64,000 nucleotides of DNA from contig NZ_SOSC01000011.1 in NCBI RefSeq assembly GCF_005049285.1, positions 32,346-96,345 on the forward strand, written 5' to 3'. Source of the DNA: Halorientalis salina. GTDB taxonomy: Archaea > Halobacteriota > Halobacteria > Halobacteriales > Haloarculaceae. The notes beneath the pieces were generated by a model. That model did not search any database. It had not been told where the DNA came from and worked only from the letters and a program-made list of their open reading frames with translations. How positions within the stretch are numbered: the first letter of the stretch is position 1; the number at the start of each line of letters is the position of its first letter. Shown here in pieces: positions 33,334 to 43,509 of the stretch. The position numbers and the translations under genes are program-made.

Positions 33334-35256
33334 ATGGCGAGCAACAAGATTCTCGGTATCGACCTCGGTACCACCAACAGCGCCTTCGCGGTGATGGAAG
33401 GCGGCGACCCGGAAATCATCGTCAACAGCGAGGGCGAACGGACGACACCCTCCGTCGTCGCGTTCACCGACGACGGCGAGCGACTGGTCGGCAAACCGGC
33501 CAAGAACCAGGCCGTCCAGAACCCCCAGCAGACCATCCAGTCCATCAAGCGCCACATGGGCGAGGACGGCTACTACGTCGAACTGGACGGCGAGGAGTAC
33601 ACGCCCGAGCAGGTCTCGGCGATGATCCTCCAGAAGATCAAACACGACGCCGAGGAGTACCTCGGCGACGAGGTCGAAAAAGCCGTCATCACGGTCCCGG
33701 CGTACTTCTCGGACCGCCAGCGGCAGGCGACCAAGGACGCCGGCGAGATCGCCGGCTTCGAGGTCGAACGGATCGTCAACGAGCCGACCGCCGCGTCGAT
33801 GGCGTACGGCCTCGACGACGAGTCCGACCAGACGGTGCTCGTCTACGACCTCGGTGGCGGGACCTTCGACGTCTCTCTGCTCGACCTCGGCGGCGGGGTC
33901 TACGAAGTGGTCGCCACCAACGGTGACAACGAACTCGGCGGGGACGACTGGGACCAGGCCATCATCGACCATCTGGCCGACGAGTTCGAGGACGAACACG
34001 GCATCGACCTCCGCGACGACCGCCAGGCCCTCCAGCGGCTGACCGAGGCCGCCGAAGAAGCCAAGGTCGAACTCTCCTCCCGGAAGGAGACGACAGTCAA
34101 CCTGCCCTTCATCGCGGCCGACGACGACGGCCCGAAGGACCTCGAACAGAAGATCACGCGCGCGACCTTCGAGTCGCTGACCGAGAACCTAGTCGAGCGG
34201 ACGGTCGGTCCGACCGAGCAGGCCCTCGAAGACGCGGGCTACTCCAAGAGCGACATCGACGAGGTCCTCCTCGTTGGCGGGTCGACCCGGATGCCCCAGG
34301 TCCAGGAGAAAGTCGAGGAGCTGACCGGAAAGGAGCCCAAGAAGAACGTCAACCCCGACGAGGCGGTCGCGCTGGGCGCGGCGATCCAGGCCGGCGTCCT
34401 CGGCGGCGAGGTCGACGACATCGTCCTGCTCGACGTGACGCCCCTGTCGCTGGGTATCGAAGTCAAGGGCGGCCTGTTCGAGCGCCTCATCGAGAAGAAC
34501 ACCACGATTCCGACCGAGGAGTCGAAGATCTTCACCACGGCCGCCGACAACCAGACCTCCGTCCAGGTCCGGGTGTTCCAGGGTGAACGCGAGATGGCCG
34601 AGGAGAACGAACTGCTCGGGGAGTTCCAGCTCACCGGCATCCCGCCGGCACCGGCCGGAACGCCCCAGATCGAGGTCGGCTTCAGCATCGACGAGGACGG
34701 CATCGTCAACGTCGAGGCCGAGGACAAGGGGTCGGGCAACACCCAGTCGATCACCATCGAGGGCGGTGCCGGCCTCAGCGACGACCAGATCGAGCAGATG
34801 CAGGAAGAAGCCGAGCAACACGCCGAAGAGGACCAGGAACGCCGCGAGCGGATCGAGGCGCGCAACGACGCCGAGGCCGCAGTCCGCCGCGCCGAGAAGC
34901 TCTTAGACGAGAACGAGGAGGACATCGACGCGGACCTCGAGGAAGACATCGAAGCAGCCGTCGAGGACGTCGAGGAGACGCTCGAAGACGAGGACGCCGA
35001 CAAGGACGAACTCGAAGACGTGACCGAGACGCTTTCGGAGGAACTCCAGGAGATCGGCAAGCAGATGTACCAGCAGCAGGCCCAGCAGGCCGCCGGTGGT
35101 GCGGGTCCGGGCGGCGCTGCCGGTGCCGGCCCCGGTGGGGCTGCAGGTGCCGGACCGGGCGGCGCGGGCGCAGGCGCAGCCGGTGCCGGAGCGGGTGACG
35201 AGGAGTACGTCGATGCGGACTTCGAGGACGTCGAAGACGACGACGAAGACGAGTAA
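33334..35256 (+). CDS. dnaK: Molecular chaperone DnaK (Hsp70)
   Basis: 640 residues from ATG 33334. Phosphate-1 loop [19 protein letters not shown] at the N-terminus, [19 protein letters not shown] in the middle, [13 protein letters not shown], the substrate-binding domain ([16 protein letters not shown], then [20 protein letters not shown]) and a helical lid of acidic repeats. The C-terminus has a Gly/Ala/Pro-rich tract ([13 protein letters not shown], about 595-625) and ends [10 protein letters not shown]. It folds and refolds proteins with DnaJ and GrpE, both encoded here. A 20-nt piece of the 3' end is partly repeated just downstream. Confidence 0.97.
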   Translation: MASNKILGIDLGTTNSAFAVMEGGDPEIIVNSEGERTTPSVVAFTDDGERLVGKPAKNQAVQNPQQTIQSIKRHMGEDGYYVELDGEEYTPEQVSAMILQKIKHDAEEYLGDEVEKAVITVPAYFSDRQRQATKDAGEIAGFEVERIVNEPTAASMAYGLDDESDQTVLVYDLGGGTFDVSLLDLGGGVYEVVATNGDNELGGDDWDQAIIDHLADEFEDEHGIDLRDDRQALQRLTEAAEEAKVELSSRKETTVNLPFIAADDDGPKDLEQKITRATFESLTENLVERTVGPTEQALEDAGYSKSDIDEVLLVGGSTRMPQVQEKVEELTGKEPKKNVNPDEAVALGAAIQAGVLGGEVDDIVLLDVTPLSLGIEVKGGLFERLIEKNTTIPTEESKIFTTAADNQTSVQVRVFQGEREMAEENELLGEFQLTGIPPAPAGTPQIEVGFSIDEDGIVNVEAEDKGSGNTQSITIEGGAGLSDDQIEQMQEEAEQHAEEDQERRERIEARNDAEAAVRRAEKLLDENEEDIDADLEEDIEAAVEDVEETLEDEDADKDELEDVTETLSEELQEIGKQMYQQQAQQAAGGAGPGGAAGAGPGGAAGAGPGGAGAGAAGAGAGDEEYVDADFEDVEDDDEDE

Positions 35257-35310
35257 CGCGAGTCTGAGCCGTCGTCTTCGGCTCGGAAGACGAAGACGAG
35301 TAAGCCGAGT
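35244..35310 (+). repeat. Short direct duplication and hairpin at the dnaK 3' end
   Basis: CGAAGACGAGTAA followed by near-identical bases occurs at 35244-35263 (including the stop) and again at 35291-35310. Between them TCGTCTTC (35272-35279) and GAAGACGA (35286-35293) form an 8-bp hairpin. The second copy thus recreates a terminator-like stem; it is a local duplication that may also end transcription. Confidence 0.55.
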
Positions 35311-35498
35311 CGTCGCTCACGCCGGTCCGAAAGCCGAACTGCATTTTTGCGGAGTCGAAACGAGTGTTGTAAGCTGAAGGAGTACAGGGATTTTCGCGGA
35401 CTGAACGAACGAATTCGTCCGTTTATAGCTCGCGACCGGTACGCAGAGCCATCGATACTGAAATAATAACTATGCGGTGAGAAGTGGTACCGTGCTCC

Positions 35499-35897
35499 AT
35501 GGATATCAACTGGAGAGCGGTATTCGTTGGCTTCCTGGTGGCTGTGACACTCGGACTGATCGTCTCGTGGCTGGTCCCGCCGAGTCAGACCACGGCGGTC
35601 GTCCACGCGGTACCGGGATTGATCGGTGGTGCGGTCGCCGGCTACATGGTAACCGGCGTGGGTGACGGAGCGATCCACGGTGGACTCGCGACGGTCATCG
35701 GCGGACTGCTCACGCTCGTCGTCCTCGCAGTGTTCGGGGTCCTGTTCGCAGGGGTCGTCGTCACCACGGGCGCGGTCGTCGTCGGACTGCTCGTGCTGCT
35801 CGGGCAGGCGATCCCCGGGGCCATCGCCGGTGCCGTGGGCGGCTGGGCCAGCGGGCGCGGCGAGGCACGTGAAACGACGGCGACCGAGACACAGTGA
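35499..35897 (+). CDS. DUF5518-like membrane protein between dnaK and dnaJ
   Basis: 132 residues from ATG 35499. Four hydrophobic segments (AVFVGFLVAVTLGLIVSWLV, then VVHAVPGLIGGAVAGYM, TLVVLAVFGVLFAGVVVTTG and VVVGLLVLLGQAIPGAIAGAVGG) with Gly-rich turns. A conserved small integral membrane protein (probably DUF5518); function unknown. Its position between dnaK and dnaJ may be incidental, since each gene has separate spacing of more than 150 bp. Confidence 0.7.
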   Translation: MDINWRAVFVGFLVAVTLGLIVSWLVPPSQTTAVVHAVPGLIGGAVAGYMVTGVGDGAIHGGLATVIGGLLTLVVLAVFGVLFAGVVVTTGAVVVGLLVLLGQAIPGAIAGAVGGWASGRGEARETTATETQ

Positions 35898-36053
35898 GTG
35901 CCAAACAGCCTCGGTTGCCGTTCGCTCGCTGAGTTCGCGCCATTTGGATGGACACCCGCCAGTCACCTGGGCCGCAGTTCGTCTCGGCGCGTGCCGGGCC
36001 GTTATCAGACCCGTTCTTTTCAAGTAGCTCAATCGAATAGGGACCGGTAACGA

Positions 36054-37214
36054 ATGAGCGAGGACTTCTACGAGGTGCTGGGTGTCTCCCAAAACGCGAG
36101 CGAGGACGAGATCAAGCAGGCCTACCGGAAGAAGGCCCAGGAGTACCATCCGGACGTCAGCGACGACCCCGACGCAGAGGAGAAATTCAAGAAGATACAG
36201 CAGGCCAAAAAGGTCCTGACCGACGAGGAGAAGCGCCAGGCCTACGACCAGATGGGCCACGAGCGCTTCGAGCAGGCCCAAAAGCAGGGCGGCTTCGACG
36301 GCGGCGCGGGCGGCCGTCGCGGTGCCGGCGGTGGCCCCTTCGGTGGCGGCGGCGGCGCCGGTGGCCCGTTCGGCGACATGGGCGACATCTTCGAGCAGTT
36401 CTTCGGCGGCGGTGGCGGCGGCCGGGGCGGCCCGCGGCAGGGACCGGACCTCCGGACGACGATGGAAGTCGACCTCGAAGACGCCTACCACGGGGCCGAA
36501 AAGGAGTTGACCATCACCCGCCCCGAGAGCTGTCCGGACTGCGACGGGAGCGGTCACCCGCCGGGGAGCGACTCGGAGACCTGTCCGGAGTGTAACGGTC
36601 GCGGCCAGGTCACCAAAGTCCAGCAGACCCCGATGGGTCGGGTCCAGCAGACGACGGCCTGCCGGAACTGCAGAGGCGAGGGGACGCTGTACGAGGAGAC
36701 CTGTAGCACCTGTCGCGGCGACGGCCAGGTCCGCAACGAGACGACCCTGTCGGTGGAAATCCCCGCCGGCATCGAGGACGGCCAGACGCTCCGGATGGAA
36801 CGCGAGGGTGCACCCGGCGAGGAGGGCGGCCCCAACGGCGACCTGCTCATCGAGGTGTCGGTGGCCGAACACCCCGAGTTCGAGCGGGAAGGAAACGACC
36901 TCTACTACCGACAGGCGGTCTCGTTCCCGCAGGCCGTCTTCGGCGATACGGTCGCCGTCCCGACGATGGACGGCGAGGTCGAACTGGAGATCCCGGAGGG
37001 AACCCAGAGCGGCGAGGTGTTCCGACTGGAAGGCAAAGGGATGCCCCGACTGCGCCGGCGCGGTCAGGGCGACCTCTTCGTCCGCGCGCAGGTCGTCACC
37101 CCGGAGAGTCTAAACGAGGAACAACGCGAGGCGCTCGAAGCCTTCGCGGAGGCCGGCGGCGAGGAAATCGAGGTCGATCAGGGCTTCTTCGAGAAGATCA
37201 AGAACAGTTTCTGA
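36054..37214 (+). CDS. dnaJ: Molecular chaperone DnaJ (Hsp40)
   Basis: 386 residues. J-domain with the HPD motif (YHPDVSDD, about 33-35), a Gly/Phe-rich region (FDGGAGGRRGAGGGPFGG, about 81-120), a four-repeat zinc-finger domain (CPDCDGSG, CPECNGRG, CRNCRGEG, CSTCRGDG) and the C-terminal substrate-binding domain (VEIPAGIEDGQTLRM, TVAVPTMDGEVELEIPEG). It stimulates DnaK ATPase. The ATG at 36054 is consistent with the conserved EDFYEVLGVSQ start. Confidence 0.97.
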   Translation: MSEDFYEVLGVSQNASEDEIKQAYRKKAQEYHPDVSDDPDAEEKFKKIQQAKKVLTDEEKRQAYDQMGHERFEQAQKQGGFDGGAGGRRGAGGGPFGGGGGAGGPFGDMGDIFEQFFGGGGGGRGGPRQGPDLRTTMEVDLEDAYHGAEKELTITRPESCPDCDGSGHPPGSDSETCPECNGRGQVTKVQQTPMGRVQQTTACRNCRGEGTLYEETCSTCRGDGQVRNETTLSVEIPAGIEDGQTLRMEREGAPGEEGGPNGDLLIEVSVAEHPEFEREGNDLYYRQAVSFPQAVFGDTVAVPTMDGEVELEIPEGTQSGEVFRLEGKGMPRLRRRGQGDLFVRAQVVTPESLNEEQREALEAFAEAGGEEIEVDQGFFEKIKNSF

Positions 37215-37463
37215 GCGCCAGTCCGGGAACCGTTCGGTTTCCTTACTAGTCTGGCCCCGGTGTAGAACCGTCGAGAACCCATCTCGGCTGCTGAACGTAT
37301 TATTTTCCTTCAATTACGCTTAATATTATGGGGGGTGTATGATACCACGGCGCGGGGTCGGTATCGGTCGAACGACCGTTACTTGTAACCCCACCCCCTT
37401 CCCCTCGGCGGCCTCGCGCCGTTTTTCCGGACGTATATGGTCCCCGAACAGCTAGCCGTCAGT
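37215..37463. other. A/T-rich intergenic region after dnaJ
   Basis: Includes TATTATTTTCCTTCAATTACGC and TAATATTATGGGG (37296-37340), markedly A/T-rich for this genome, followed by C-rich sequence. It probably contains the dnaJ terminator and the promoter (GTATATGG, 37433-37440) of the next gene. Confidence 0.45.
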
Positions 37464-38168
37464 ATGAACGTCATCGGGGACCTCGTCGCACGAGAGCGCC
37501 GCCGGAAGGAACCGCTCGTGTACTCGAGTGCGTCACAGCCTTACACCGCCCACAAGTTCTGTACCGACGCCTGGAAGGCCGCGAGCCTCTTCCGGTATCA
37601 CGGACTCGGCCCCGGACGACGGGTAGCGATCGCTGACGACGCGACGCCCCAGGCGCTGCTGGGCTTTTTCGCCGGCGCACTGCTCGGTGCCGAAGTACGG
37701 TTCGGTGACCCCACGGACGGCGACGCCAGACTCGTGTTGGGGCCGGCCGATCCGCTCGTGGACTGGGAACCGGCACCCGGAACGAAACGCGTCGTCTACG
37801 GCGACCAGCCCGACGACCCGGACGTGATTCACTTCGAGCGGGACGTCTGGAGCGAGAACCCGACGATGCCGCCGGATCGGGTCGATCCCGACACGGACGT
37901 GCTGGTGACCGACGACGAGACCTACACCCACGACCAACTCCTCTCGGCGACCGAACGGGTCATCGCCGACCAGGATCTGACGGCCGACGACGAGGTGGCC
38001 GTCGAGTCGTCGCTCGCACGCCCGGGGACGCTCGTCGCGGGCGTCCTCGCGCCGCTGTCGGTTCAGGCGACGATACTCCTTCCAGGGACGGACAGAACGG
38101 GGACGATGACGGTGACTGACGACGAGGTCTCGGATACCCGGACGGTCTCGGCCGACGCCATCCTGTAA
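37464..38168 (+). CDS. Short AMP-ligase-like protein of unknown function
   Basis: 234 residues from ATG 37464, preferred to 37437 because GTATATGG lies about 28 nt before it. The sequence (LVYSSASQPYTAHKFCTDAWKAASLF, GRRVAIADDATPQALLGFFAGALLGAEVRFG, then YTHDQLLSATERVIADQDLTADDEVAVES) resembles the N-terminal part of acyl/acetyl-CoA ligases, with a repeated acceptor-like element, but it lacks the P-loop SSGTTG and the C-terminal lid. A haloarchaeal family of stand-alone, probably non-ligase relatives; it may bind an acyl or nucleotide ligand. Not a pseudogene by appearance: the reading frame is clean. Confidence 0.65.
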   Translation: MNVIGDLVARERRRKEPLVYSSASQPYTAHKFCTDAWKAASLFRYHGLGPGRRVAIADDATPQALLGFFAGALLGAEVRFGDPTDGDARLVLGPADPLVDWEPAPGTKRVVYGDQPDDPDVIHFERDVWSENPTMPPDRVDPDTDVLVTDDETYTHDQLLSATERVIADQDLTADDEVAVESSLARPGTLVAGVLAPLSVQATILLPGTDRTGTMTVTDDEVSDTRTVSADAIL

Positions 38169-38265
38169 ACGCGCCCTCTCGTACGCATTGACGGCTCTAT
38201 TCCGAAAGATCGTACCTCACTAGTAGGGCACGTTATATTTCCCGAAATCCTCCCTGGGTGAAATC

Positions 38266-39777
38266 ATGACAGCCAATTCTGGCCAGCAGTCGGTCGGCTC
38301 CACCGACGGGTACAAGATCACCTCTGCGGATCGAAAAGGGGTCGATGGGAAGTCGCTCGCGACTGCCATCGGCATCGACAGCGCCGAAATCGAGTGGCGC
38401 AAGTCGTTCACCCGATTCGACGAACAGGACGCGGCAGAGTTATCGGCGGTTTCACACGTCTTCGAGGACGTCGCACAGGACCTCGTCGACGAGTTCTACA
38501 CTCACCTCCAGTCCTTCGAGGATAGTACGGCCATCCTCCAGTCGTCCTCGAAGGGCGTCGAGAAACTCAAGCGAGACCAGGCGCAGTATCTCATGGACCT
38601 CGGACAGGGGTCCTACGGACAGGAGTACTTCGCACGCCGGGCCCGGATCGGGAAGATTCACGACATGCTCGACCTCGGGCCGAAGATCTACCTCGGAGCC
38701 TACAGCATCTACTACGAGGGACTGCTGGATGGACTGGCAGACGACGCGGTTTCGGAACTCGTTCCAGCGGACGCCGATTCCGAGACGAGAGAGACCGCCG
38801 AACAGGTCGCCGAGACCCTCTCCGACCGGATGGGGTCGCTGTTGAAGTTGCTCTTGCTCGACCAGGGCGTCGCGATGGACACCTACATCGACTCGTTCAA
38901 CAACGACCTCGAGGCCGAACTCGATCGCCAGCAGGAGGTCGCTGCGAGCGTCGACGAGGAGATAGCCGACCTGCAGGCGATGGCCTCGGAGGTGGCCGAG
39001 CGCTCGAAGGACATCAGCGAACTCTCGAGTGACCAATCCACGAACATGGAACAGGTAGCGACGGAAGTGTCGAACCTCTCGGCGACGGTCGAGGAGGTCG
39101 CGTCGACGGCCGACGAGGTCGACGCACGGAGCAGTGAGGCCACGGACCTGGCCATCGAGGGACAGGAGTCGGCCGAAGAGGCGATCGCGATGATGGAGAC
39201 CGCTGCGGACTCGGCAGACACCGTTCGTGCCGACGTCGATCAGTTACAAGAACGGGTGAGCGAGATCGACGAGATCGTCGAGGTCATCAACGACATCGCC
39301 GACCAGACGAACATCCTCGCGCTCAACGCCTCGATCGAGGCCGCCCGCGCCGGCGAGGCCGGTGAGGGGTTCGCCGTCGTCGCAGACGAGGTCAAGAGCC
39401 TCGCCGAGGAGTCCCAGGAGTACGCCGGGCAGATAGAACAGCGGATCGAGAACATCCAGCGTGACACCGAGCAGACGGTCGACAGCCTGGCGACGACCAC
39501 GTCCCAGGTCGACGAGGGAATCGAGGAGGTGGAGGCCGCGATGGACAAACTGACCGACATCGTCGAGAGCATCCAGGAGGCGTCTAACGGCATCCAGGAG
39601 GTCGCAGCAGCGGCGGACGACCAGGCCGCCTCGACAGAGGAAGTCGCCAGCATGATCGACGAAGCCGTCGAGCAGGTACACGACATTACGGACGAGATCG
39701 AAGCCGTCGCAGCCTCGAACGAGCAACAGACCGACCGGGTCGAGGAGATCAGCAGCTCCGTTCAAAGGCTCCACTGA
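38266..39777 (+). CDS. hemAT: HemAT globin-coupled aerotaxis transducer
   Basis: 503 residues, soluble (no membrane helix). The N-terminal protoglobin-like sensor (about 30-195) has the proximal-His region [20 protein letters not shown], His132 being the likely haem ligand. A linker leads to a methyl-accepting signalling domain whose hairpin tip [20 protein letters not shown] is highly conserved, with long coiled-coil heptads on either side. It senses O2 through haem and passes the signal to CheA/CheW for oxygen avoidance. It is expressed from its own promoter; che genes are not in this window. Confidence 0.93.
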   Translation: MTANSGQQSVGSTDGYKITSADRKGVDGKSLATAIGIDSAEIEWRKSFTRFDEQDAAELSAVSHVFEDVAQDLVDEFYTHLQSFEDSTAILQSSSKGVEKLKRDQAQYLMDLGQGSYGQEYFARRARIGKIHDMLDLGPKIYLGAYSIYYEGLLDGLADDAVSELVPADADSETRETAEQVAETLSDRMGSLLKLLLLDQGVAMDTYIDSFNNDLEAELDRQQEVAASVDEEIADLQAMASEVAERSKDISELSSDQSTNMEQVATEVSNLSATVEEVASTADEVDARSSEATDLAIEGQESAEEAIAMMETAADSADTVRADVDQLQERVSEIDEIVEVINDIADQTNILALNASIEAARAGEAGEGFAVVADEVKSLAEESQEYAGQIEQRIENIQRDTEQTVDSLATTTSQVDEGIEEVEAAMDKLTDIVESIQEASNGIQEVAAAADDQAASTEEVASMIDEAVEQVHDITDEIEAVAASNEQQTDRVEEISSSVQRLH

Positions 39778-39816
39778 GATCCCCGATTCGTCCTCGCCGC
39801 TGACACGAGACCGGCG

Positions 39817-41832
39817 TCAACGGGCGTTCTCGACCTCGTCGAGTGCGTCGGGGTTCTCGATGCTGCTCATGTCGCCCAGATCCTCGTCCGTGTAGGTTGC
39901 CTGGACGGCCCGGCGGATGATTTTGCCCGACTGGGTCTTGGGGAACTCGTCGACGAACAGCACCTCCCGGGGCCGGAACGGTTTACCCAGTTCCTCGCCG
40001 ACCATGCCCGTGATTTCCTCGCGCAACTCGTCGCTCTCGTCGACGCCGTCCTCGACGATGACGTAGAGAACCACCGCAGTTCCCGTCGTGTCGTCGGGGA
40101 CGCCGACGGCGGCGGCCTGATTCACGCCGTCGTGTTCCATGGCCGCGCCTTCGACTTCAGCCGGGCCGACTTTGCGGCCGGCGACGTTGAGCGCGTCGTC
40201 GGCGCGGCCGTGAAGGAACCAGAAGCCGTCCTCGTCCTTCTGGGCCCAGTCGCCGTGGTCCCACAGCGGCGGGTCCTCGAAGGACGACCAGTACTCCTCG
40301 AGGTAACGGTCGTCGCCGGACCACAGCGACTTGGTCATCGAGGGACAGGAATCGCGGGCGACGAGGAATCCCCGCTCGTGAGTGTCGGCGATGGACTCGC
40401 CGGCGTGGTTCACGATGTCGATGTTCATCCCCAGACCCGGCCCGCCCAGGGTACAGGGTTTGAGGTCGTTGATGGGCATCGGCATCAGGAAACAACCCAT
40501 GATCTCGGTCCCGCCGGAGATGTTGATGATCGGCGTGTCGCCCCCGCCAACCGTCTCGTGGAACCACTGCCAGGATTCGGGGTCCCAGGGTTCGCCCGTC
40601 GAGCCGAGCAGTCGGAGCGAGGAGAGGTCGTGGCCCTCGACCCAGTCGTCACCCTGCTTCCGCAGGGCACGAATGGCAGTCGGGGAGATCCCGAACTGGG
40701 TAATGCCGTGGCGGTCGATCATCTCCCAGAACCGGTCGGGCTGGGGGTGGTCGGGCGCGCCCTCGTACATGACCATCGTGCCGCCGAAGGCGTGGGTGCC
40801 GATCAGCGTCCAGGGACCCATCATCCAGCCGATGTCGCTCACCCAACAGAAGCGATCCGAGGGTTTCAGGTCGAACCCGAAGTGGAGTTCCTTCGCCGCC
40901 TGCATCAGCGCGCCCGAATGGGTGTGGACGATCCCCTTCGGTTTGCCCGTCGTCCCCGACGAATACAGCAGCATCGACTCCTGATCGGAGGGAAGCGATT
41001 TCGTCTCGTACTCGTCGGCCTGGGTTTCGACGGCCTCATCCCAGTGTTCGTCGCGGTCGGCGTCCCAGGGGATTTCGCCAGCGCTCGCCAGTCCGAGGCG
41101 GTCGTAGACGATGGTGTGCTCGACGTCGGTGTCGGCCTCCTCGATGGCCTCGTCGGCCGTTTCCTTGAGCGTGACTTCGCCGCCGCGGCGCTGGAAGCCG
41201 TCGCCGGTGAACAGGACGCTGCATTCGGGGTCCTCGATGCGGGTCGCAGTGGCGTCGACGCCGAACCCGGAGAAGATCGGGACCGCGATCGCGCCGACCT
41301 TGAAACAGCCGTAGAGAATCGAGATGACTTCCGGCACCATCGGCATGTAGAGGCCAACCGTATCGCCCGTCTCGATGCCGCGTTCTTCGAGCGCGTTTGC
41401 GACCTGGTTGGCCTGGCGGTGGAGTTCGTGATAGGTGACTTCTCGAACCTCGCCGTCCTCGGCTTCCCAGATACACGCGACCTTGTTCCGTCGTTCGTTG
41501 TCGGGCGCTGCGTGTCGATCCAGCACGTTGTAGGCAGCGTTGAGTTCACCACCGGGGTACCAGTCGGTGAACTCCGGCCCCTCGCTGTCGTCTCGCACGT
41601 GGTCGTAGTCCTCGAAAAAGTCGATGCCGAGGTAATCGACCAGTTCGTCCCAGAACCACTCGACGCCGGAGTCGTCGACCCCCTCGACGTCGGTCGTGGT
41701 ACGCTCGATGAGTTCCTCGTAGTCGCCGATGTCGTACTCCTGCATGAACTGCCAGACGTTCGTCGACTCGACGAACTCCCGGCTCGGTTCGTGGACCACC
41801 TCGTCAAGCTCTGCGAGCGATTCGGATGTCAT
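39817..41832 (-). CDS. Acetyl-CoA synthetase-like AMP-dependent ligase
   Basis: 671 residues, in the acetyl-/propionyl-CoA synthetase branch of the ANL superfamily. P-loop LLYSSGTTGKPKG, DIGWMMGPWTLIGT and TGEPWDPESW motifs; the GDWAQKDEDGFWFLHGRADD and NVAGRKVGPAEVE hinge; and the C-terminal PKTQSGKIIRR with the catalytic Lys are all present. It converts a short-chain acid, ATP and CoA to acyl-CoA plus AMP. Because methylmalonyl-CoA mutase and epimerase are also in the window, propionate is an attractive substrate, but acetate or others cannot be excluded. Single transcription unit. Confidence 0.88.
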   Translation of the reverse strand: MTSESLAELDEVVHEPSREFVESTNVWQFMQEYDIGDYEELIERTTTDVEGVDDSGVEWFWDELVDYLGIDFFEDYDHVRDDSEGPEFTDWYPGGELNAAYNVLDRHAAPDNERRNKVACIWEAEDGEVREVTYHELHRQANQVANALEERGIETGDTVGLYMPMVPEVISILYGCFKVGAIAVPIFSGFGVDATATRIEDPECSVLFTGDGFQRRGGEVTLKETADEAIEEADTDVEHTIVYDRLGLASAGEIPWDADRDEHWDEAVETQADEYETKSLPSDQESMLLYSSGTTGKPKGIVHTHSGALMQAAKELHFGFDLKPSDRFCWVSDIGWMMGPWTLIGTHAFGGTMVMYEGAPDHPQPDRFWEMIDRHGITQFGISPTAIRALRKQGDDWVEGHDLSSLRLLGSTGEPWDPESWQWFHETVGGGDTPIINISGGTEIMGCFLMPMPINDLKPCTLGGPGLGMNIDIVNHAGESIADTHERGFLVARDSCPSMTKSLWSGDDRYLEEYWSSFEDPPLWDHGDWAQKDEDGFWFLHGRADDALNVAGRKVGPAEVEGAAMEHDGVNQAAAVGVPDDTTGTAVVLYVIVEDGVDESDELREEITGMVGEELGKPFRPREVLFVDEFPKTQSGKIIRRAVQATYTDEDLGDMSSIENPDALDEVENAR

Positions 41833-41908
41833 AGGTTCCGTACTCGTTTCTCGACGACCGGTGCCTAAGTAGTTTTGACGCCGGTATCGTGTTCGGCCCC
41901 CGTCGCGC

Positions 41909-42768
41909 TTACCCCGTGAGTTCGACGCTGACGAGTCCGCCGGACGGCCCGTTCTCGGTCGCGATCACCTCGAACTGCAAGCTGCCCGAACCGAGCAGTC
42001 GACCGTCGCCGAGGGCGAGCTGTGCCCGCGGGAGTCGCCGGAGGAGGTCGATGCCGATGGGCAGCGTCGGCATGGCGTCGGCGGTCGTCGGCAGGGCGTA
42101 ATCCTCGACGGTGACGGTCCAGGACTGCCGTCCGACCGTCCGCTCCCGAGTCGCCTCGATGTCGTAGTCGTCGATGAGGGTCACGGCCTGGAGCCGGTCG
42201 AAGGTCCCTGCCAGCGGCTCCTCGTCCGTACTCGGCCCGGAGAATTCGCTCGCGGCCGCCCGGAGGACGCGGGCCTGGTCGTCGGCCGTCAGCCGCGCGT
42301 CGACCTCGACGGCCAGCGTCGACAACAGGTGGAGACAGAGGTCGTCGGGGTCGTCGATGGCGTCGGCGGACTCACAGTATGCGTCCATGATCGCCGATTC
42401 GGGGTCGTCGAACCCCTGCGCGGACAGCGCCTCGAACACCGCAGCGGCCACGTCGTGACAGAACCCCGTCAGCGACGCGTCGGGCCGCCCCGCCGTCGCC
42501 GCCCGGTAGTCGAGAACGCCGGGTCCCTCCGGAATCTCACAGGCGATGAAGTCGTACCGCGGCGCTCGCGGGTCCCAGCGCCGGAGAACCGACCGGTACG
42601 CCGTCGCCGCCTGTGCCGCCTGCTCGGCCGTCTCCCGGTCCGGGAACCGTTCGTGTCCGACCGGGACGGGACGCACCCCGGTTCGACCGCAGACGACGCA
42701 GTAGTCCCCGTCGTCGGTCGCCAGCGACTCGATTCGGGCCCGTATCTCCCCGAGGCTCTCTCCAACCA
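41909..42768 (-). CDS. Haloarchaeal DUF7551-like protein with N-terminal Zn site
   Basis: 286 residues from ATG 42769 (coordinates here cover the coding body). CVVCG near residue 24 with further CxxE/His residues makes a probable metal site; the rest is a helix-rich domain (ATAYRSVLRRWDPRAPRYDF, ALSAQGFDDPESAIMDAY) and a beta C-terminus. I know it as a conserved haloarchaeal unknown, possibly DUF7551. A perfect TTTTAGG/CCTAAAA palindrome overlaps its start codon, which hints at metal-dependent control. Confidence 0.72.
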
Positions 42769-42786
42769 TTTTAGGTTGGCCTAAAA
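42769..42786. promoter_or_regulatory. DtxR/SirR-like palindromic operator over the start codon
   Basis: TTTTAGG (42769-42775), spacer TTGG, CCTAAAA (42780-42786): a perfect inverted repeat resembling the TTAGGNNNNCCTAA boxes of iron/manganese-dependent DtxR/SirR-family repressors. Its last base is shared with the ATG of the minus-strand gene, so binding would block a leaderless transcript start. Confidence 0.6.
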
Positions 42787-42879
42787 CAACCGGCCGAAAA
42801 GAGGTTTCGGTCCCGGGACGGCGGAACCATCGTCCGAGTGCGATAAACCCTTTTCACCTGGGGCGGCCAAGAGTCGCAC

Positions 42880-43464
42880 ATGTACGTCCGGGACGCGAAA
42901 AACCGCGAGGAGGTCTGGCTGCTGGATCACATAGAGGAGATGGGCCTGGACGAGACCGCCTTCCGCTCGCGCGATTACGTCATCGCCATCGACGAGGAGA
43001 CGAACGAGAAGGCCGGATTCGGCCGCATTCGCATCCACAAGACCGACGAGGGCGAGGACGTGTGTGAACTCACGTCCATCGGCGTGCTCGACGACTGGCG
43101 CGAGCAGGGCGTGGGTGCACACGTCGTCGAACGACTCATCCAGAAGGCCGGGGACGAGGGGTTCGACACCGTCTACTCGCTGACCGACGAGCCGACGTAT
43201 CTCCAGCAGTTCGGCTTCGATCGGACCGACCCCGCAGACCTCCCGGAGAAGCTACGGGACCGACTCGACGAGAAACGAGAGATGAGTGCGCCGGAAGCCG
43301 CCCCGATGGAACTGTCCGTCGCGGCGTTCACCATGCCCGGGAAGTTCCGCGAGGCGTTCAAGCGGGCCGACCCCGACGAGGGCGACGACGAACCCGAGGA
43401 GGGCCCCGAGGACTTCGGCATCGACCCCGACGAAGCGACCTACAAGTACGACACCGGACGCTGA
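42880..43464 (+). CDS. GNAT-family N-acetyltransferase
   Basis: 194 residues. The acetyl-CoA pocket motif (LTSIGVLDDWREQGVGAHVVERLI) with Q/RxxGxG/A signature in about residues 67-85 and a following beta strand and helix identify a GNAT fold. A C-terminal acidic segment (DEGDDEPEEGPEDFGIDPDEA) is unusual and probably solvent-exposed halophilic tail. The acceptor (amine or protein) is unknown. It is divergent from the DUF7551-like gene across about 110 bp. Confidence 0.83.
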   Translation: MYVRDAKNREEVWLLDHIEEMGLDETAFRSRDYVIAIDEETNEKAGFGRIRIHKTDEGEDVCELTSIGVLDDWREQGVGAHVVERLIQKAGDEGFDTVYSLTDEPTYLQQFGFDRTDPADLPEKLRDRLDEKREMSAPEAAPMELSVAAFTMPGKFREAFKRADPDEGDDEPEEGPEDFGIDPDEATYKYDTGR

Positions 43465-43509
43465 GTCGAACGCGGCGAGTCGGCCGGTCGTTTCGCTTCC
43501 GTCGTCTCT

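Noticed and set aside
35090..35210. Gly-Ala-Pro repeat run in dnaK as a minisatellite
   Set aside because: It is the normal low-complexity C-terminal tail of haloarchaeal DnaK, translated in frame.
36285..36430. Gly-rich tandem repeats in dnaJ
   Set aside because: This is the standard G/F region of DnaJ, in frame.
34239..36872. Very long minus-strand frame opposite dnaK and dnaJ
   Set aside because: It is a shadow of strong codon bias in dnaK/dnaJ; no domain, and residues are Ser/Arg/Pro-biased, as expected of antisense frames in GC-rich DNA.
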